22,124 bases of DNA from Clostridia bacterium. GTDB lineage: Bacteria; Bacillota; Clostridia; Oscillospirales; CAG-272. Each line of letters begins with the position of its first letter. Positions within the stretch are counted from its first letter, which is position 1. The notes under the pieces are model-generated. The model was given only the letters and a program-made list of their open reading frames with translations, made no database searches and was not told the DNA's origin. Position numbers and translations under genes: made by a program. Positions 7,792 through 15,659 of this stretch are shown one piece after another. Location of the stretch: NCBI GenBank assembly GCA_017451975.1, contig JAFTNI010000150.1, positions 1-22,124 of the forward strand, in the 5' to 3' direction.

Positions 7792-7819
7792 AAGCAAGGC
7801 TTATTTTCAAGCCTTGCTT
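7792..7819. terminator. Terminator hairpin, copy on the DegV side of the element
   Basis: Stem AAGCAAGGCTT / AAGCCTTGCTT (7792-7802 with 7809-7819), seven bases beyond the degV stop. Its U-rich tail (TTTTACATTT) is on the plus side; on the minus side it runs into CAGATTGTCGA, the end of the inserted element. This is what a bidirectional terminator split and duplicated by insertion would look like. Confidence 0.6.
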
Positions 7820-7825
7820 TTACAT

Positions 7826-8698
7826 TTAAAGTATTCTTTCGTTGCCAAGGAAGTAGACCGCAAGCATACCGGGGCCAACGTGGCTTCCCGTTGCGGGCTC
7901 GTGACAGACCATAACCACCTGCTTCGGCGGTTTTTCTGCGCAAACAAGCTCGCGAAGCGCCTCTGCCTCGTCCTTGCAATCCGCGTGGGAAATTGCAATA
8001 ATCTGGTTTTCCGCATCAACCACGCGCTCTGCGTAGAGGCGTGCAAGCTCGCGCACAGATTTTTTGCGGCTTCGTACCTTTGCAAAGGAAACTATTTTGC
8101 CCTCTTTGTTGCCCGTGAGAAGCGGTTTTATGTTCAGCACAGAGCCTATAGCCGCCGTCGCGCCCGAAATTCTGCCGCTGCGCTTGAGGTATTTGAGGTC
8201 GTCCACTGTGAAAAGCTGGTTCATTTTCGGCACTGTTTCAAGCAGGTGTGCCGCAGTTTCGTCTATTGTCATACCACCGGCTCTGTCCTCTACCGCATAG
8301 TAGGCAAGCAAGCCCTCACCCATGGAAGCGCCGCGGCTATCTATAGAAATAACCTTGCGCTCGGGGTACTTTTCCGCAAGCTCGCGCGCGGCAAGCTGTG
8401 AAGAGGAATATGCCCCGCTTACGCCCGAGGAAAGGCAGATTAAGAGCACGTCCTTGCCCGCTTCAAGTATGGGGCTCATATATTCGATGTAGCGCGCAGG
8501 CGTTATCTGCGAAGTTGTGACAACCTTGCCCGCGCGGAGCATCGCATAGTATGCCGCGCCATCGTAGTTTTCCGCATCTATGCAGGTGTTTTCCTCGCCG
8601 TCGATATAAAAAGAAAACGGGATTATCGTTATATCGTTTTCACGCGCGTATTCTATCGGCAAATTTGCCGACGTGTCTGTTACGATTGCAAAACTCAT
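7826..8698 (-). CDS. DegV family fatty-acid-binding protein
   Basis: 290 aa, usual length for DegV/FakB proteins, which bind a fatty acid; FakB members present it to the kinase FakA for phosphorylation before entry into phospholipid synthesis. Visible signatures are IVTDTSANL (5-13), TTSQITP (61-67), LSSGVSGAYSSS (89-100), FTVDDLKYLKRSGRIS (163-178) and GSHVGPG (271-277), the lipid-headgroup and fold motifs of the family. Start at 8698 has an excellent SD (GGAGGT, 6 bases). Last gene of the Nudix, DUF4304-like, DegV operon, 15 bases after its neighbour. Without FakA nearby, its role as FakB rather than another DegV is an inference. Confidence 0.93.
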   Translation of the reverse strand: MSFAIVTDTSANLPIEYARENDITIIPFSFYIDGEENTCIDAENYDGAAYYAMLRAGKVVTTSQITPARYIEYMSPILEAGKDVLLICLSSGVSGAYSSSQLAARELAEKYPERKVISIDSRGASMGEGLLAYYAVEDRAGGMTIDETAAHLLETVPKMNQLFTVDDLKYLKRSGRISGATAAIGSVLNIKPLLTGNKEGKIVSFAKVRSRKKSVRELARLYAERVVDAENQIIAISHADCKDEAEALRELVCAEKPPKQVVMVCHEPATGSHVGPGMLAVYFLGNERIL

Positions 8699-8713
8699 TT
8701 TTCTACCTCCGTG

Positions 8714-9394
8714 TTATCGTTTGCTGTTTTCAATTATCGGTATAAGCTTATTTTCCGCTATGTCGCGGAAAAATCTTTCCGCCTCATCGGCGCTTATCAT
8801 CTGCCAATCCAAGGTATAGCTCCCTTTCAGGTCGGCTCTCTCATAGTGCAGATAATCGTAAAAGTCATCTTTTGGTGAAATGATTACGTTGAAATAATAT
8901 TCGTCGGCAAACTGCGATTTCTGCGCCTGAAACCAGAGCGTGCGATTTTCGCTTAATTCATAGCGCCATTTCGTGCCCGTTTTTTTGAAGCCCAGCGGCT
9001 TAAGAATTTTCGCGATAATGCCGATAAACTCTTTGTTTTTCTCTTTTGCCGCCGCAATTATCTCCTCGCGCGCGGCGCTTTTGTATTTTTCGTAAAGCGA
9101 GGTTATTGCATCCCGCGCCTCCGCTTCCTCCGCCCCGCAGGAAAGGTCGGCTTCGCCGCGAAGCTTGCAATAAAATCCGTCGTCGCCCTCGCGCAGAAAG
9201 CTTTCCATAGTGTCCTCGCTACGCCATATGAGCGCATAGCCGTAAAAAACGCTTGGGGAAAATTCGCCTTCTTTAAGGTTCACGATAAAAGCGATGTAGT
9301 CGCCCGTGAATTTATAGAAGCGGTAAGGCTTCTCCTTCGCCGCGGAAAAGCCGTGCGCAAGAAGCTCGGCAACGTAGCCCTCGTATTTCTCCAT
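8714..9394 (-). CDS. DUF4304-like protein
   Basis: 226 aa. The C-terminal half (about 122-226) has the look of the DUF4304 domain: ILKPLGFKKTGTKWRYELS, then LWFQAQKSQFADEYYFNVIISP. The N-terminal half (1-120) carries a similar beta-rich pattern (FYKFTGDYIAFIVNLKEG) and may be a diverged repeat of the same domain. Function is unknown for the family. No signal peptide or membrane segment. The SD GGGAG lies inside the end of the Nudix gene, whose stop is one base before this start, so the two are co-translated. Domain name is from memory of the family pattern. Confidence 0.75.
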   Translation of the reverse strand: MEKYEGYVAELLAHGFSAAKEKPYRFYKFTGDYIAFIVNLKEGEFSPSVFYGYALIWRSEDTMESFLREGDDGFYCKLRGEADLSCGAEEAEARDAITSLYEKYKSAAREEIIAAAKEKNKEFIGIIAKILKPLGFKKTGTKWRYELSENRTLWFQAQKSQFADEYYFNVIISPKDDFYDYLHYERADLKGSYTLDWQMISADEAERFFRDIAENKLIPIIENSKR

Positions 9395-9395
9395 T

Positions 9396-9956
9396 TTATA
9401 CTCCCAAAAGGTACTTTGCCTTCAGCACCGCCGTTTGCGTTTTCGCATCGGGAATTTCGCCGCGCATTATCATTTCCACAACTTCGGCAAAAGGCACCTT
9501 CACAACGTCAAGGAACTCGTCCTCGTCAAGCTCCTGCTCGCCCCCACGCAAGCCAGTAGCAAGGTACATGGCAATTTTCTCGCTGAGTATCGCGGGCGAG
9601 GGGTAAAGGTAGCCGAGGAAGGTGAATTTCTCCGCGCTGTAGCCCGTTTCCTCGCGCAGCTCGCGCTTTGCGGCTTCCAGCACGTCCTCGTTTTTGCCGT
9701 CGAGCTTGCCCGCGGGTATCTCCCAGATGACCTCGTCGAATGGGTAGCGGAACTGGCGCTCCATTATGATCTCGCCAGCGTCCGTTACGGGTACGACGCA
9801 AACCGCGCCATTGTGCAGGCACACCTCGCGCATGGCGGGTGCGCCGTTGGGAAGCGTTATGCTATCGCGCACAAGATGCACGATATGCCCCTTGAAAATT
9901 TCCTCGCGCGAAACAGGTGTTTCTTTAAGTTTTTCGTAAAGTTCTTCGTTTTTCAT
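9396..9956 (-). CDS. Nudix hydrolase, ADP-ribose pyrophosphatase type
   Basis: 186 aa. Cleaves ADP-ribose (to AMP and ribose 5-phosphate) or a similar nucleoside diphosphate sugar. The Nudix box runs from Gly83 to Tyr106, ending in REL-REETGY (98-106) with metal-binding Glu99, Glu102 and Glu103; it has six rather than five residues between Gly83 and Glu90, a small insertion also found in some ADPRases. EIPAGKLDG just before the box and LYPSPAILSEKIAMYLA after it are typical of the ADPRase (NudF) branch. Start 9956 is preferred over 9977 because GAAAGGA lies six bases before it. First gene of a three-gene operon with the DUF4304-like and DegV genes. Confidence 0.93.
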   Translation of the reverse strand: MKNEELYEKLKETPVSREEIFKGHIVHLVRDSITLPNGAPAMREVCLHNGAVCVVPVTDAGEIIMERQFRYPFDEVIWEIPAGKLDGKNEDVLEAAKRELREETGYSAEKFTFLGYLYPSPAILSEKIAMYLATGLRGGEQELDEDEFLDVVKVPFAEVVEMIMRGEIPDAKTQTAVLKAKYLLGV

Positions 9957-9994
9957 ATTAGTCCTTTCGTGTTTCATATTGAATGAATGGTTTT

Positions 9995-10195
9995 AAGCCT
10001 CCCTCTCGAGGGAGGTGGCATTTGCGAAGCCCCGCGGAGCAAATGACGGAAGGAGTTAGCTTAACATAAAGCAACTTTATTAAAATAATTAGTGTGAGTC
10101 TAGGAACTCCTTCCACCGCAATCCGAGAACCCCAAACAATGCTTCGCATTATTTGAGGATCCCGCGCGGTCCCCCTCCCTCGAGAGGGAGGCCTT
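9995..10195. repeat. MITE-like element with CCTCCCTCTCGAGGGAGG ends
   Basis: About 200 bases between imperfect inverted ends, each itself a palindrome (9995-10015 and 10174-10195, the complements differing at one or two of 21 bases). Left arm: GGTGGC (10014-10019), hairpin ATTTG...CAAAT, GACGGA (10045-10050), AGGAGTT. Right arm in reverse: GGGGGA, CCGC, inner hairpin AATGCGAAGCATT, GCGGTGGAAGGAGTT. The centre is AT-rich. No coding capacity with a ribosome site. It occupies most of the 289-base gap upstream of the Nudix operon, so the promoter of that operon must lie in or at the edge of the element. Confidence 0.75.
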
Positions 10196-10197
10196 TC

Positions 10198-10217
10198 GGG
10201 AGGAGCAAGCCCCTCCC
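10198..10217. repeat. Short hairpin repeat GGGAGG-N8-CCTCCC
   Basis: Directly adjoins the element at 9995-10195. A weaker version is found at 11732-11752, between the ATPase and nitroreductase genes. No T run, so termination activity is doubtful. Confidence 0.5.
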
Positions 10218-10245
10218 CTACGGTGCAACCATAATTTTGGTGCGT

Positions 10246-10587
10246 TTATAAAAGTGATACTATCGGGACAACAGCAAACATGACGGCAACAACCATATAC
10301 GAAACGCCGGTTGTTATCATAGCTTTCTTTTCATCTTCCGTCCAGGCATAGTTGCTTGGTTTCATTTCTCTGTATCTAATATCACCCGTCATAGTCTGCG
10401 CTATGCAGTGCGCACTTTGCCAGCGGAATTTCACACCCAAAATGCCATAGATTCCGCAAGCGGAAAGGCAAATCGCAGATATTATTATACCTATTTCACC
10501 CATCAAAAGCGGTATAAGCGAAATAAACTGAAATGATCTCCAGAAATGCGCCCAAAATAAAATTTTCTTCTGCTTTTTACTGCTCAT
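10246..10587 (-). CDS. Small membrane protein of unknown function
   Basis: 113 aa, not recognised. The start at 10587 overlaps the phosphatase stop (ATGA) and is preceded by GGAGAAGAT, so it is preferred over the longer frame to 10659. Starts with a basic tail (MSSKKQKK), followed by hydrophobic segments at about 18-31 and 32-51, a hydrophilic loop (FRWQSAHCIAQTMTGDIRYREMKPSNYAWTEDEKK), and a last hydrophobic segment at about 93-113. Likely a two- or three-pass membrane protein. Less GC-rich than its neighbours. Third gene of the nitroreductase/phosphatase unit. Confidence 0.78.
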   Translation of the reverse strand: MSSKKQKKILFWAHFWRSFQFISLIPLLMGEIGIIISAICLSACGIYGILGVKFRWQSAHCIAQTMTGDIRYREMKPSNYAWTEDEKKAMITTGVSYMVVAVMFAVVPIVSLL

Positions 10588-11042
10588 ATCTTCTCCAGCA
10601 TCGCCGCGCAACCCTCGTAAATGTCGCGCCAGGCTATGTCGAAGCGGTCGGTATACCACGGGTCGGCAACGTCGCCGCCGCGCGCGGTATAGTCCATAAG
10701 CTTATGTACCTTACCCTCGGGGTCGCCGCCGAGCATCGCTTTCATATTGCGTATGTTCGCGCTGTCCATGCCGACGAAAAGGTCGTATTTACCGTAATCG
10801 GAAAGAGCGAGGCGCGCGGAAAGCTTGCCCTCGCAGGAAATACCGTGCTTCGCGAGTTCTGCACGCGCAGGCGCATAAACTCGGCTGCCCCTCCCTTGCC
10901 AAACGGTTTCGCTGCTCGTGGCGGATGAGGCAACGTAAAATTCCGCGCCCCTGCCCGCCTTTTCTGCCAGATCTTTAAAAATAAACTCCGCCATCGGGCT
11001 TCGGCAAATATTCCCGTGGCACACAAACATAATTCTTGTCAT
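10584..11042 (-). CDS. Low-molecular-weight protein-tyrosine phosphatase
   Basis: 152 aa, normal length for the family (class that removes phosphate from tyrosine, in bacteria sometimes acting on protein arginine phosphate or polysaccharide-control kinases). The P-loop CX5R is CHGNICRS with Cys8 as nucleophile and Arg14, and the general acid is Asp127 in DPWYT. The start at 11042 gives the standard N-terminus MTRIMFVCHGN. It has no clear SD but lies four bases after the nitroreductase stop, so coupling is likely. The ORF could be extended to a TTG at 11060, which I reject. No tyrosine kinase is seen in the window, so the substrate is unknown. Confidence 0.94.
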   Translation of the reverse strand: MTRIMFVCHGNICRSPMAEFIFKDLAEKAGRGAEFYVASSATSSETVWQGRGSRVYAPARAELAKHGISCEGKLSARLALSDYGKYDLFVGMDSANIRNMKAMLGGDPEGKVHKLMDYTARGGDVADPWYTDRFDIAWRDIYEGCAAMLEKI

Positions 11043-11046
11043 AGCA

Positions 11047-11709
11047 TCAAACCCATTCAAATTCCGTATTTCCTGCGCCGAGCTCGAAGTGGTATTTCAC
11101 TATGCCGAGGTCCATTTTCGCGTATCTTGCGCCCGTCGCTTCAGCTTTTACCTTGTTTTCACCCTCTAGCGTGAATTTAAACGCCTGCTGGTTTATTGCC
11201 GTGGGCGCTGTCATAGCCGCCTCCATAGCGTTTTTGAACCATTCGGGCATTTCGCCGTCGCACGCGCAAAGCGCCTCCATAGGCTTGTTTTTGTGCGCCC
11301 TGCCGCAGTGCTCGCCATAGCCGAGCGCTATAACAGCCTGCACCTTTTCACCTTCGCGAAGTTTTGCGGGCACGGCTCTTTTACTGTACGTCAGCACCAC
11401 CCAGCAGGTGTTAAGCCCCAGCGTCTGCGCCATAAGCACGAGCTTTTCGCCGAAGTAGCCCACGTCTTCGTCCCTGCCGTCGGGCGCGGAAATGCAGAAG
11501 TAATTCGTACAGCCCGAAAAATGGCCGTAGCGCGCAAGCATGCCCGAAAAAGCCTTCGGCTCATCGAGAATAAGCTCTATATTCAGCCCGCTTTCCGCGT
11601 TTATCTTTGCTATTTCTTCGTTCAGTGCGGCTATTTTTTCCGCTTCTATAGGTCTGTCTGTATATTTGCGCACAGAGTGGCGCTCGTTCATTGCTTCGTA
11701 AATCGTCAT
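11047..11709 (-). CDS. Nitroreductase-family flavoprotein (TM1586-like)
   Basis: 220 aa. FMN-dependent oxidoreductase fold; the physiological substrate is unknown. The N-terminal IYEAMNERHSVRKYTDRPI is the phosphate/FMN-binding start of nitroreductases. FSGMLARYGHFSG and LVLMAQTLGLNTCWV place it with the putative TM nitroreductase group (TM1586 type), which contains two half-domains; EAAMTAPTAINQQAFKFTL in the second half repeats the FMN-site pattern. Start at 11709 is supported by AAAGGA six bases upstream; the frame runs on to 11742 but without such a site. First gene of the nitroreductase, phosphatase, membrane-protein operon. Confidence 0.9.
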   Translation of the reverse strand: MTIYEAMNERHSVRKYTDRPIEAEKIAALNEEIAKINAESGLNIELILDEPKAFSGMLARYGHFSGCTNYFCISAPDGRDEDVGYFGEKLVLMAQTLGLNTCWVVLTYSKRAVPAKLREGEKVQAVIALGYGEHCGRAHKNKPMEALCACDGEMPEWFKNAMEAAMTAPTAINQQAFKFTLEGENKVKAEATGARYAKMDLGIVKYHFELGAGNTEFEWV

Positions 11710-11731
11710 GTTTTTTCCTTTCCGCTTTCGC

Positions 11732-11752
11732 AGGAGAAGCAAGCCCCCTCCC
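11732..11752. repeat. Degenerate short hairpin repeat between operons
   Basis: AGGAGAAGCAAGCCCCCTCCC, a degenerate form of the hairpin at 10198-10217. It lies in the 56-base gap between the nitroreductase start and the stop of the upstream ATPase gene. No strong terminator is seen there, so some read-through is possible. Confidence 0.4.
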
Positions 11753-11765
11753 GTATAATTCTGAT

Positions 11766-12632
11766 TTATTTTTTATTAAATAGTTCTTTATACATCTTCA
11801 CGCCCTCAAGCTCCTGCCAATCTTTTTCGCACGCAGGCGTGGCATCGAGGTCGTATACCTTCGCGCCATTCATGGCAAGCAAAAACGGCGAGTGGGTTGA
11901 AATTATAAGCTGGCAGCCGAAAAACCGCGCGCTATCCACAAGAAACGCGGCAAGCTCGCGTTGCATTATGGGCGAAAGGCTGTTTTCAGGCTCGTCGAGC
12001 AAGTAGAGCGCGTTTTTCTTTATATGCTCCGTGAAGTAGTAAAATGCGCTTTCACCGTTGGAGCGCGTGCGCGCCTCGCGCGCAGTAAGGCGCGGCGAAA
12101 CGAAAGCGGATTTCGTCTTTTTTCTCGCCTCGTTGCGCACCTTCAGCTCGTCGTATTCCGCCATGGTGCGCATTTGAAAATGCACGTTTTTATCCCTATA
12201 TCTTTCGTATTCGGCAAAAAGCTCTTGCCGCCGTGCCTCCACGCCGCGGTTCACGGCGCGAAGGTCAAGCAGATAATCGAAAACATCGTCGCTCGTTATG
12301 ATGCGGCTCCCCTCGGGAATTTCCGCGGCGTCATAAGAGCAAAGCGAAAGGTAATCGCCAAAAAGCGGCGTTTCGTTGAAATCTGCGCTTCTGGAAAGCC
12401 CAAGCTTGCCCGCGATAACGTTCAGAAGTGTAGATTTTCCGCTTCCGTTGCCGCCGTAGAATAAGGTTATTGGCTCAAACTCCGCGCGCGAAAAATATTT
12501 CGGCGGGAAAATTTTAAAGGGGTATGCGTTTTCGCGGTCGTAGCAAAGCATTTCAAGCTTCGGCGGGAAAGAGCAGAAAAACTCTGTTTCCGAAAGCTCG
12601 CTTGCAAGGTCGAAAGAACGAAGGTATATCAT
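11766..12632 (-). CDS. AAA/ABC-type ATPase (SMC-like head, no membrane domain)
   Basis: 288 aa, single nucleotide-binding domain of the AAA_15/AAA_21 kind. Walker A is GGNGSGKST (60-68), a degenerate signature is RSNGES (190-195), Walker B is NALYLLDEPE (207-216) with catalytic Glu214, and the H-loop His is His247 in STHSPF. A charged helical stretch lies at about 130-175. No transmembrane partner is encoded nearby, so it is not an obvious transporter subunit; proteins of this type occur as stand-alone ATPases, sometimes in defence or toxin-like systems, but no partner nuclease is seen here. Its ATG overlaps the GH2 stop (ATGA), which makes it the last gene of the MFS/GH2 operon. Why it is coupled to a glycosidase is not clear. 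Confidence 0.88.
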   Translation of the reverse strand: MIYLRSFDLASELSETEFFCSFPPKLEMLCYDRENAYPFKIFPPKYFSRAEFEPITLFYGGNGSGKSTLLNVIAGKLGLSRSADFNETPLFGDYLSLCSYDAAEIPEGSRIITSDDVFDYLLDLRAVNRGVEARRQELFAEYERYRDKNVHFQMRTMAEYDELKVRNEARKKTKSAFVSPRLTAREARTRSNGESAFYYFTEHIKKNALYLLDEPENSLSPIMQRELAAFLVDSARFFGCQLIISTHSPFLLAMNGAKVYDLDATPACEKDWQELEGVKMYKELFNKK

Positions 12633-14323
12633 TTTTCCATCTCCGCGTATATCGCCGCGGCTATTTCGCGCATGGGCTCAACGCTTACCTTAAGCACCTT
12701 GCGGTCGTAGGAAAGCAAGCCGTTGGTTTCGTCCTCCACGTCGGAAACCTGGGTATAAACTGCGGCGCAAAGCCCCTTTGCCACAAGCGGAATTATTTCC
12801 TCGCGGTAAAGCTTCAGAAGCGCTTCCTCAAAAGCTTCCCTTTCCTTGAAAAACCTGTAGCCGTACGTTTCCTTCACGTTGAAAACGTGCCCCTCGGGCT
12901 TATAGGAGTAGCCGCCGAACTCGGAAAGCACCACGGGCTTTTCGCCCGCCTCCATCTTCACTGGCTTGAAGTAAACGTGAAGGCTTTCTACGTCGCTTTG
13001 CGCGCCCGTAAACCAGCCCGAGGCGGTATCTATAAATCGCGTGCTGTCCAGCGCCTTCAGCTTATGATACATCTTTTCGCTTTCAAACTGCCCCCAGCCC
13101 TCGTTGAAAATTGTCCAGTAGCATATGCACGGGTGGTTCGAAAGCCCCTCCACGGTTTCCTCCATAGCCTTTTCAAACGCGGCGCGGCTTTTTGGGTTTT
13201 TGTGCATATTTCTATCGTCCATTTTCTTCACGCCCACGGTGGGGAGCGCGGTATCGCGCAGGAAGGAGTAATCGGAATTATTGACCATATCCTGGAAAAC
13301 AACCATACCCAGGCGGTCGCAATCGTAGTAAAACTGCTCGGGCTCTATTTTTATATGCTTGCGAAGCATATTGAAGCCGAGTTTTTTCATCACCATAATG
13401 TCTTTTTCGTAAAGCTCGGGCGCGGCGGGGGTAAAAATGCCGTCGCTGTAATAGCCTTGGTCCAGCAACCCGTGGAAGAAATACGGCTTGCCGTTGAGCA
13501 GGAGGCGGGCAATGCCACCAACCTCTTTTATTTCAAGAGTACGCAGTGCAAAGTAAGAGGAAACCTCGTCTTTGCCCGCGCGCACGGTAAATTCGTAAAG
13601 GTAAGGGCTTTCGGGCGACCACATCTGCGGATTTTCTATTTCCACGTGCGCCCTGCCCGCTTCAAGCGGAAATTTGCGCTCGCCCTCGGGCGTTTTAAGG
13701 CTAACCTCGCCTTCGCTTACGCCGAAGGCGGTTATATCGGCAAAATTTGCGCCCGTTTCTATTTTCAGCTTCGTAATATATTCATCGGGCACGCTTTCAA
13801 GCCACACCGTCTGCCATATGCCCGTAACGGGCGTATACCACATACCGCCGCGCTTTTCGCACTGCTTGCCATATGGCAAAATGCCCGTATGGAGCTCGTC
13901 GCGCACGAAAACCTCAACGGTGTTTTTTTCGCGCAAAAGCTCGGTTACGTCGAAGGAAAAGGGTGCATAGCCGCCCTCGTGCTTGCCCACGCATTTGCCA
14001 TTGAACTTCACGCGCGCAATCTGGTCTACCGCGCCGAAGTGCAAAAGCACCTTGCCGCGCACAAAGCCCACAGGCAGAGAGAAGTTTTTTTTGTAATATA
14101 TATCTTTTTTCTTGCCTATTCTTTTATTCACGCCCGAAAGGAGCGATTCCGGCGCAAAAGGCACGGTTATTTCGTTTTCCTCACCGCTTATAAAAAGCTT
14201 CCATTTTCCGTTCAGGCAGAAAAACGAATCTCGCCTCATCTGCGGGCGCGGGTAAATATTCCACGGTATTTCGGGAAGGCGCTCGCCTTCCTCCGTGTAA
14301 AGAAATGCAAATTTATTTTCCAT
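12629..14323 (-). CDS. Glycoside hydrolase family 2 enzyme
   Basis: 564 aa. Retaining glycosidase with the GH2 order: sugar-binding jelly-roll (about 30-180, with FNGKCVGKHEGGYAPFSFDVT), Ig-like domain (about 180-270) and TIM barrel (about 270-564). Acid/base is Glu408 (WTIFNEGWGQF) and nucleophile Glu468 (VLSEFGGYSYK). LLDQGYYSDGIFTP and MLRKHIKIEPEQFYYDCDRLG are typical of the compact GH2 beta-galactosidase-like/unknown-specificity group. Shorter than LacZ or GUS-type GH2 since no extra C-terminal domains follow. No signal peptide, so cytoplasmic. SD AAAGGAG lies inside the end of the transporter gene, with an 11-base overlap. Specificity (galactoside, glucuronide, arabinoside) cannot be read from sequence alone. 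Confidence 0.92.
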   Translation of the reverse strand: MENKFAFLYTEEGERLPEIPWNIYPRPQMRRDSFFCLNGKWKLFISGEENEITVPFAPESLLSGVNKRIGKKKDIYYKKNFSLPVGFVRGKVLLHFGAVDQIARVKFNGKCVGKHEGGYAPFSFDVTELLREKNTVEVFVRDELHTGILPYGKQCEKRGGMWYTPVTGIWQTVWLESVPDEYITKLKIETGANFADITAFGVSEGEVSLKTPEGERKFPLEAGRAHVEIENPQMWSPESPYLYEFTVRAGKDEVSSYFALRTLEIKEVGGIARLLLNGKPYFFHGLLDQGYYSDGIFTPAAPELYEKDIMVMKKLGFNMLRKHIKIEPEQFYYDCDRLGMVVFQDMVNNSDYSFLRDTALPTVGVKKMDDRNMHKNPKSRAAFEKAMEETVEGLSNHPCICYWTIFNEGWGQFESEKMYHKLKALDSTRFIDTASGWFTGAQSDVESLHVYFKPVKMEAGEKPVVLSEFGGYSYKPEGHVFNVKETYGYRFFKEREAFEEALLKLYREEIIPLVAKGLCAAVYTQVSDVEDETNGLLSYDRKVLKVSVEPMREIAAAIYAEMEK

Positions 14324-15623
14324 TTTTATTTTCTCCTTTACTTTCCATCAGCTTGAATACAACCAGAAGAAACACGCAGAGCGCAGCCGCCACGGCAAGA
14401 GAGGCGAGGAATATATTTTGGTTGGGCACGAAAGATGCCGTGCCGTCGTCGTTTATAATTTTTTCCGCGTTTTCAAGTATCTTTGCGCCTATGGCGGGGC
14501 CTATAATGCCGGGCAAAAGCACCTGCCCCACAATGCGAAGCCCCTGGAACATACCCGCGCGGTTTTCGGGCGTGTTATCGCGTATTACCGCGCCGAAAAC
14601 GGCCGCCCCCGCAAGGTAGCCGCACATCATCATAAGCGAGCCTATGAAAACGAGCACCGTTCCGCGGAAGAAATAGAGCAGCACGTAGCCGAGCATAAGA
14701 AGCATAAGCGCTGGGAAAACGGATTTTTTAAATTTAACTTTATCGTATACCCTGCCCCAGAAAGCCGTGAACACTGCGGCGAGTATTATAGCGGGCGCCA
14801 TTATGAAAACGTAGTTATCCATCCTGAGCGAAACCGTGTAGTAAAGAATGAGGTACGGCATAAAAATCTGAATAGATACGCCGAAAACCGCAAACGCAAG
14901 AAGGTAAACGTAAAGCTTTTTGTTTTCGCGAACAACAGAAGGGCGGAAGCCATAGAAAATATTTGCAAAATAGTTTTTGTTCTGCGAAATTTCCAGCTTC
15001 GGCTCGGTTATAAGGAAGAAGCCCGCCACGCCTATAACGATAACGGCAGCACCGATTATCGCGAAAATAGCCGTCCAGCTTTCGCTTTTGCCGAGGTCAA
15101 AGGACATAAATCCGCCGAAAACGGCGAGTATTGCCACAAGCGGCATCATGGAGTTGATGCCCTCCGCCGCGCCGCGGTTCGTATCGTCAGTCACGTCGGT
15201 AAGCCAGGCGTTGAAGCAGGCATCGTTTGCGGAGGAGCCGAAAAACGTCATCACACAGTCCATTATTATAACGAGAGTTACGCAAACAGCGGAAACCGAT
15301 GCAGCGGCGGGGAAAATCGCGCCGATGAAATCCTCGCGTATAAAGCAGAACGAAAGAATAGAAATGCCCCAAAGTATATATCCGCCGCAAATGAACACCT
15401 TGCGCTTGCCGAGCTTATCGGAAAGCGCGCCTATAAGAAGCGTTGTCAGCGTGGCGGCAACGGCGCTTGCGGCGACCATGGCGGAAATATCGGCGGCGGA
15501 AGCGCCGAACATTTTGTAAATGAACACGTTGAAATACATATTTTCCACAACCCACGCTATCTGCCCCGTAAGGCTGAATATAACGAGTGTGAGGAAAAAC
15601 TTTGTGCGATTTTTTGTTTTCAT
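14313..15623 (-). CDS. MFS transporter, probably for glycosides
   Basis: 436 aa, about 12 hydrophobic segments, as usual for the major facilitator superfamily. MFS motif A is GALSDKLGKRK between the second and third helices. The start at 15623 (MKTKNRTKF) has SD AAAGGTGA seven bases before; the open frame reaches 15896 only by reading through the promoter and a repeat. Partner by context is the GH2 enzyme, whose start overlaps this gene's end by 11 bases, so uptake of the GH2 substrate, for example a plant glycoside, is the natural inference. Transcribed from the extended -10 promoter at 15660. Substrate and coupling ion are unknown. Confidence 0.88.
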   Translation of the reverse strand: MKTKNRTKFFLTLVIFSLTGQIAWVVENMYFNVFIYKMFGASAADISAMVAASAVAATLTTLLIGALSDKLGKRKVFICGGYILWGISILSFCFIREDFIGAIFPAAASVSAVCVTLVIIMDCVMTFFGSSANDACFNAWLTDVTDDTNRGAAEGINSMMPLVAILAVFGGFMSFDLGKSESWTAIFAIIGAAVIVIGVAGFFLITEPKLEISQNKNYFANIFYGFRPSVVRENKKLYVYLLAFAVFGVSIQIFMPYLILYYTVSLRMDNYVFIMAPAIILAAVFTAFWGRVYDKVKFKKSVFPALMLLMLGYVLLYFFRGTVLVFIGSLMMMCGYLAGAAVFGAVIRDNTPENRAGMFQGLRIVGQVLLPGIIGPAIGAKILENAEKIINDDGTASFVPNQNIFLASLAVAAALCVFLLVVFKLMESKGENKNGK

Positions 15624-15659
15624 GGCAAAATCACCTTTCAGAATCGATGTTATGTTTAT

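Noticed and set aside
7581..7819. Possible CRISPR-like repeat pair
   Set aside because: Only two copies of a hairpin around a known palindromic element; no regular spacers and no cas genes.
9958..10149. Short minus-strand frame
   Set aside because: It lies inside the MITE-like repeat and has no ribosome site.
10588..10659. Longer start for the small membrane protein
   Set aside because: The extension overlaps the phosphatase gene deeply in another frame, and the internal ATG at 10587 has a good SD and ATGA overlap.
12524..14356. 610-codon plus-strand frame opposite the GH2 gene
   Set aside because: Antisense to a gene with intact GH2 catalytic residues; no SD and no domain.
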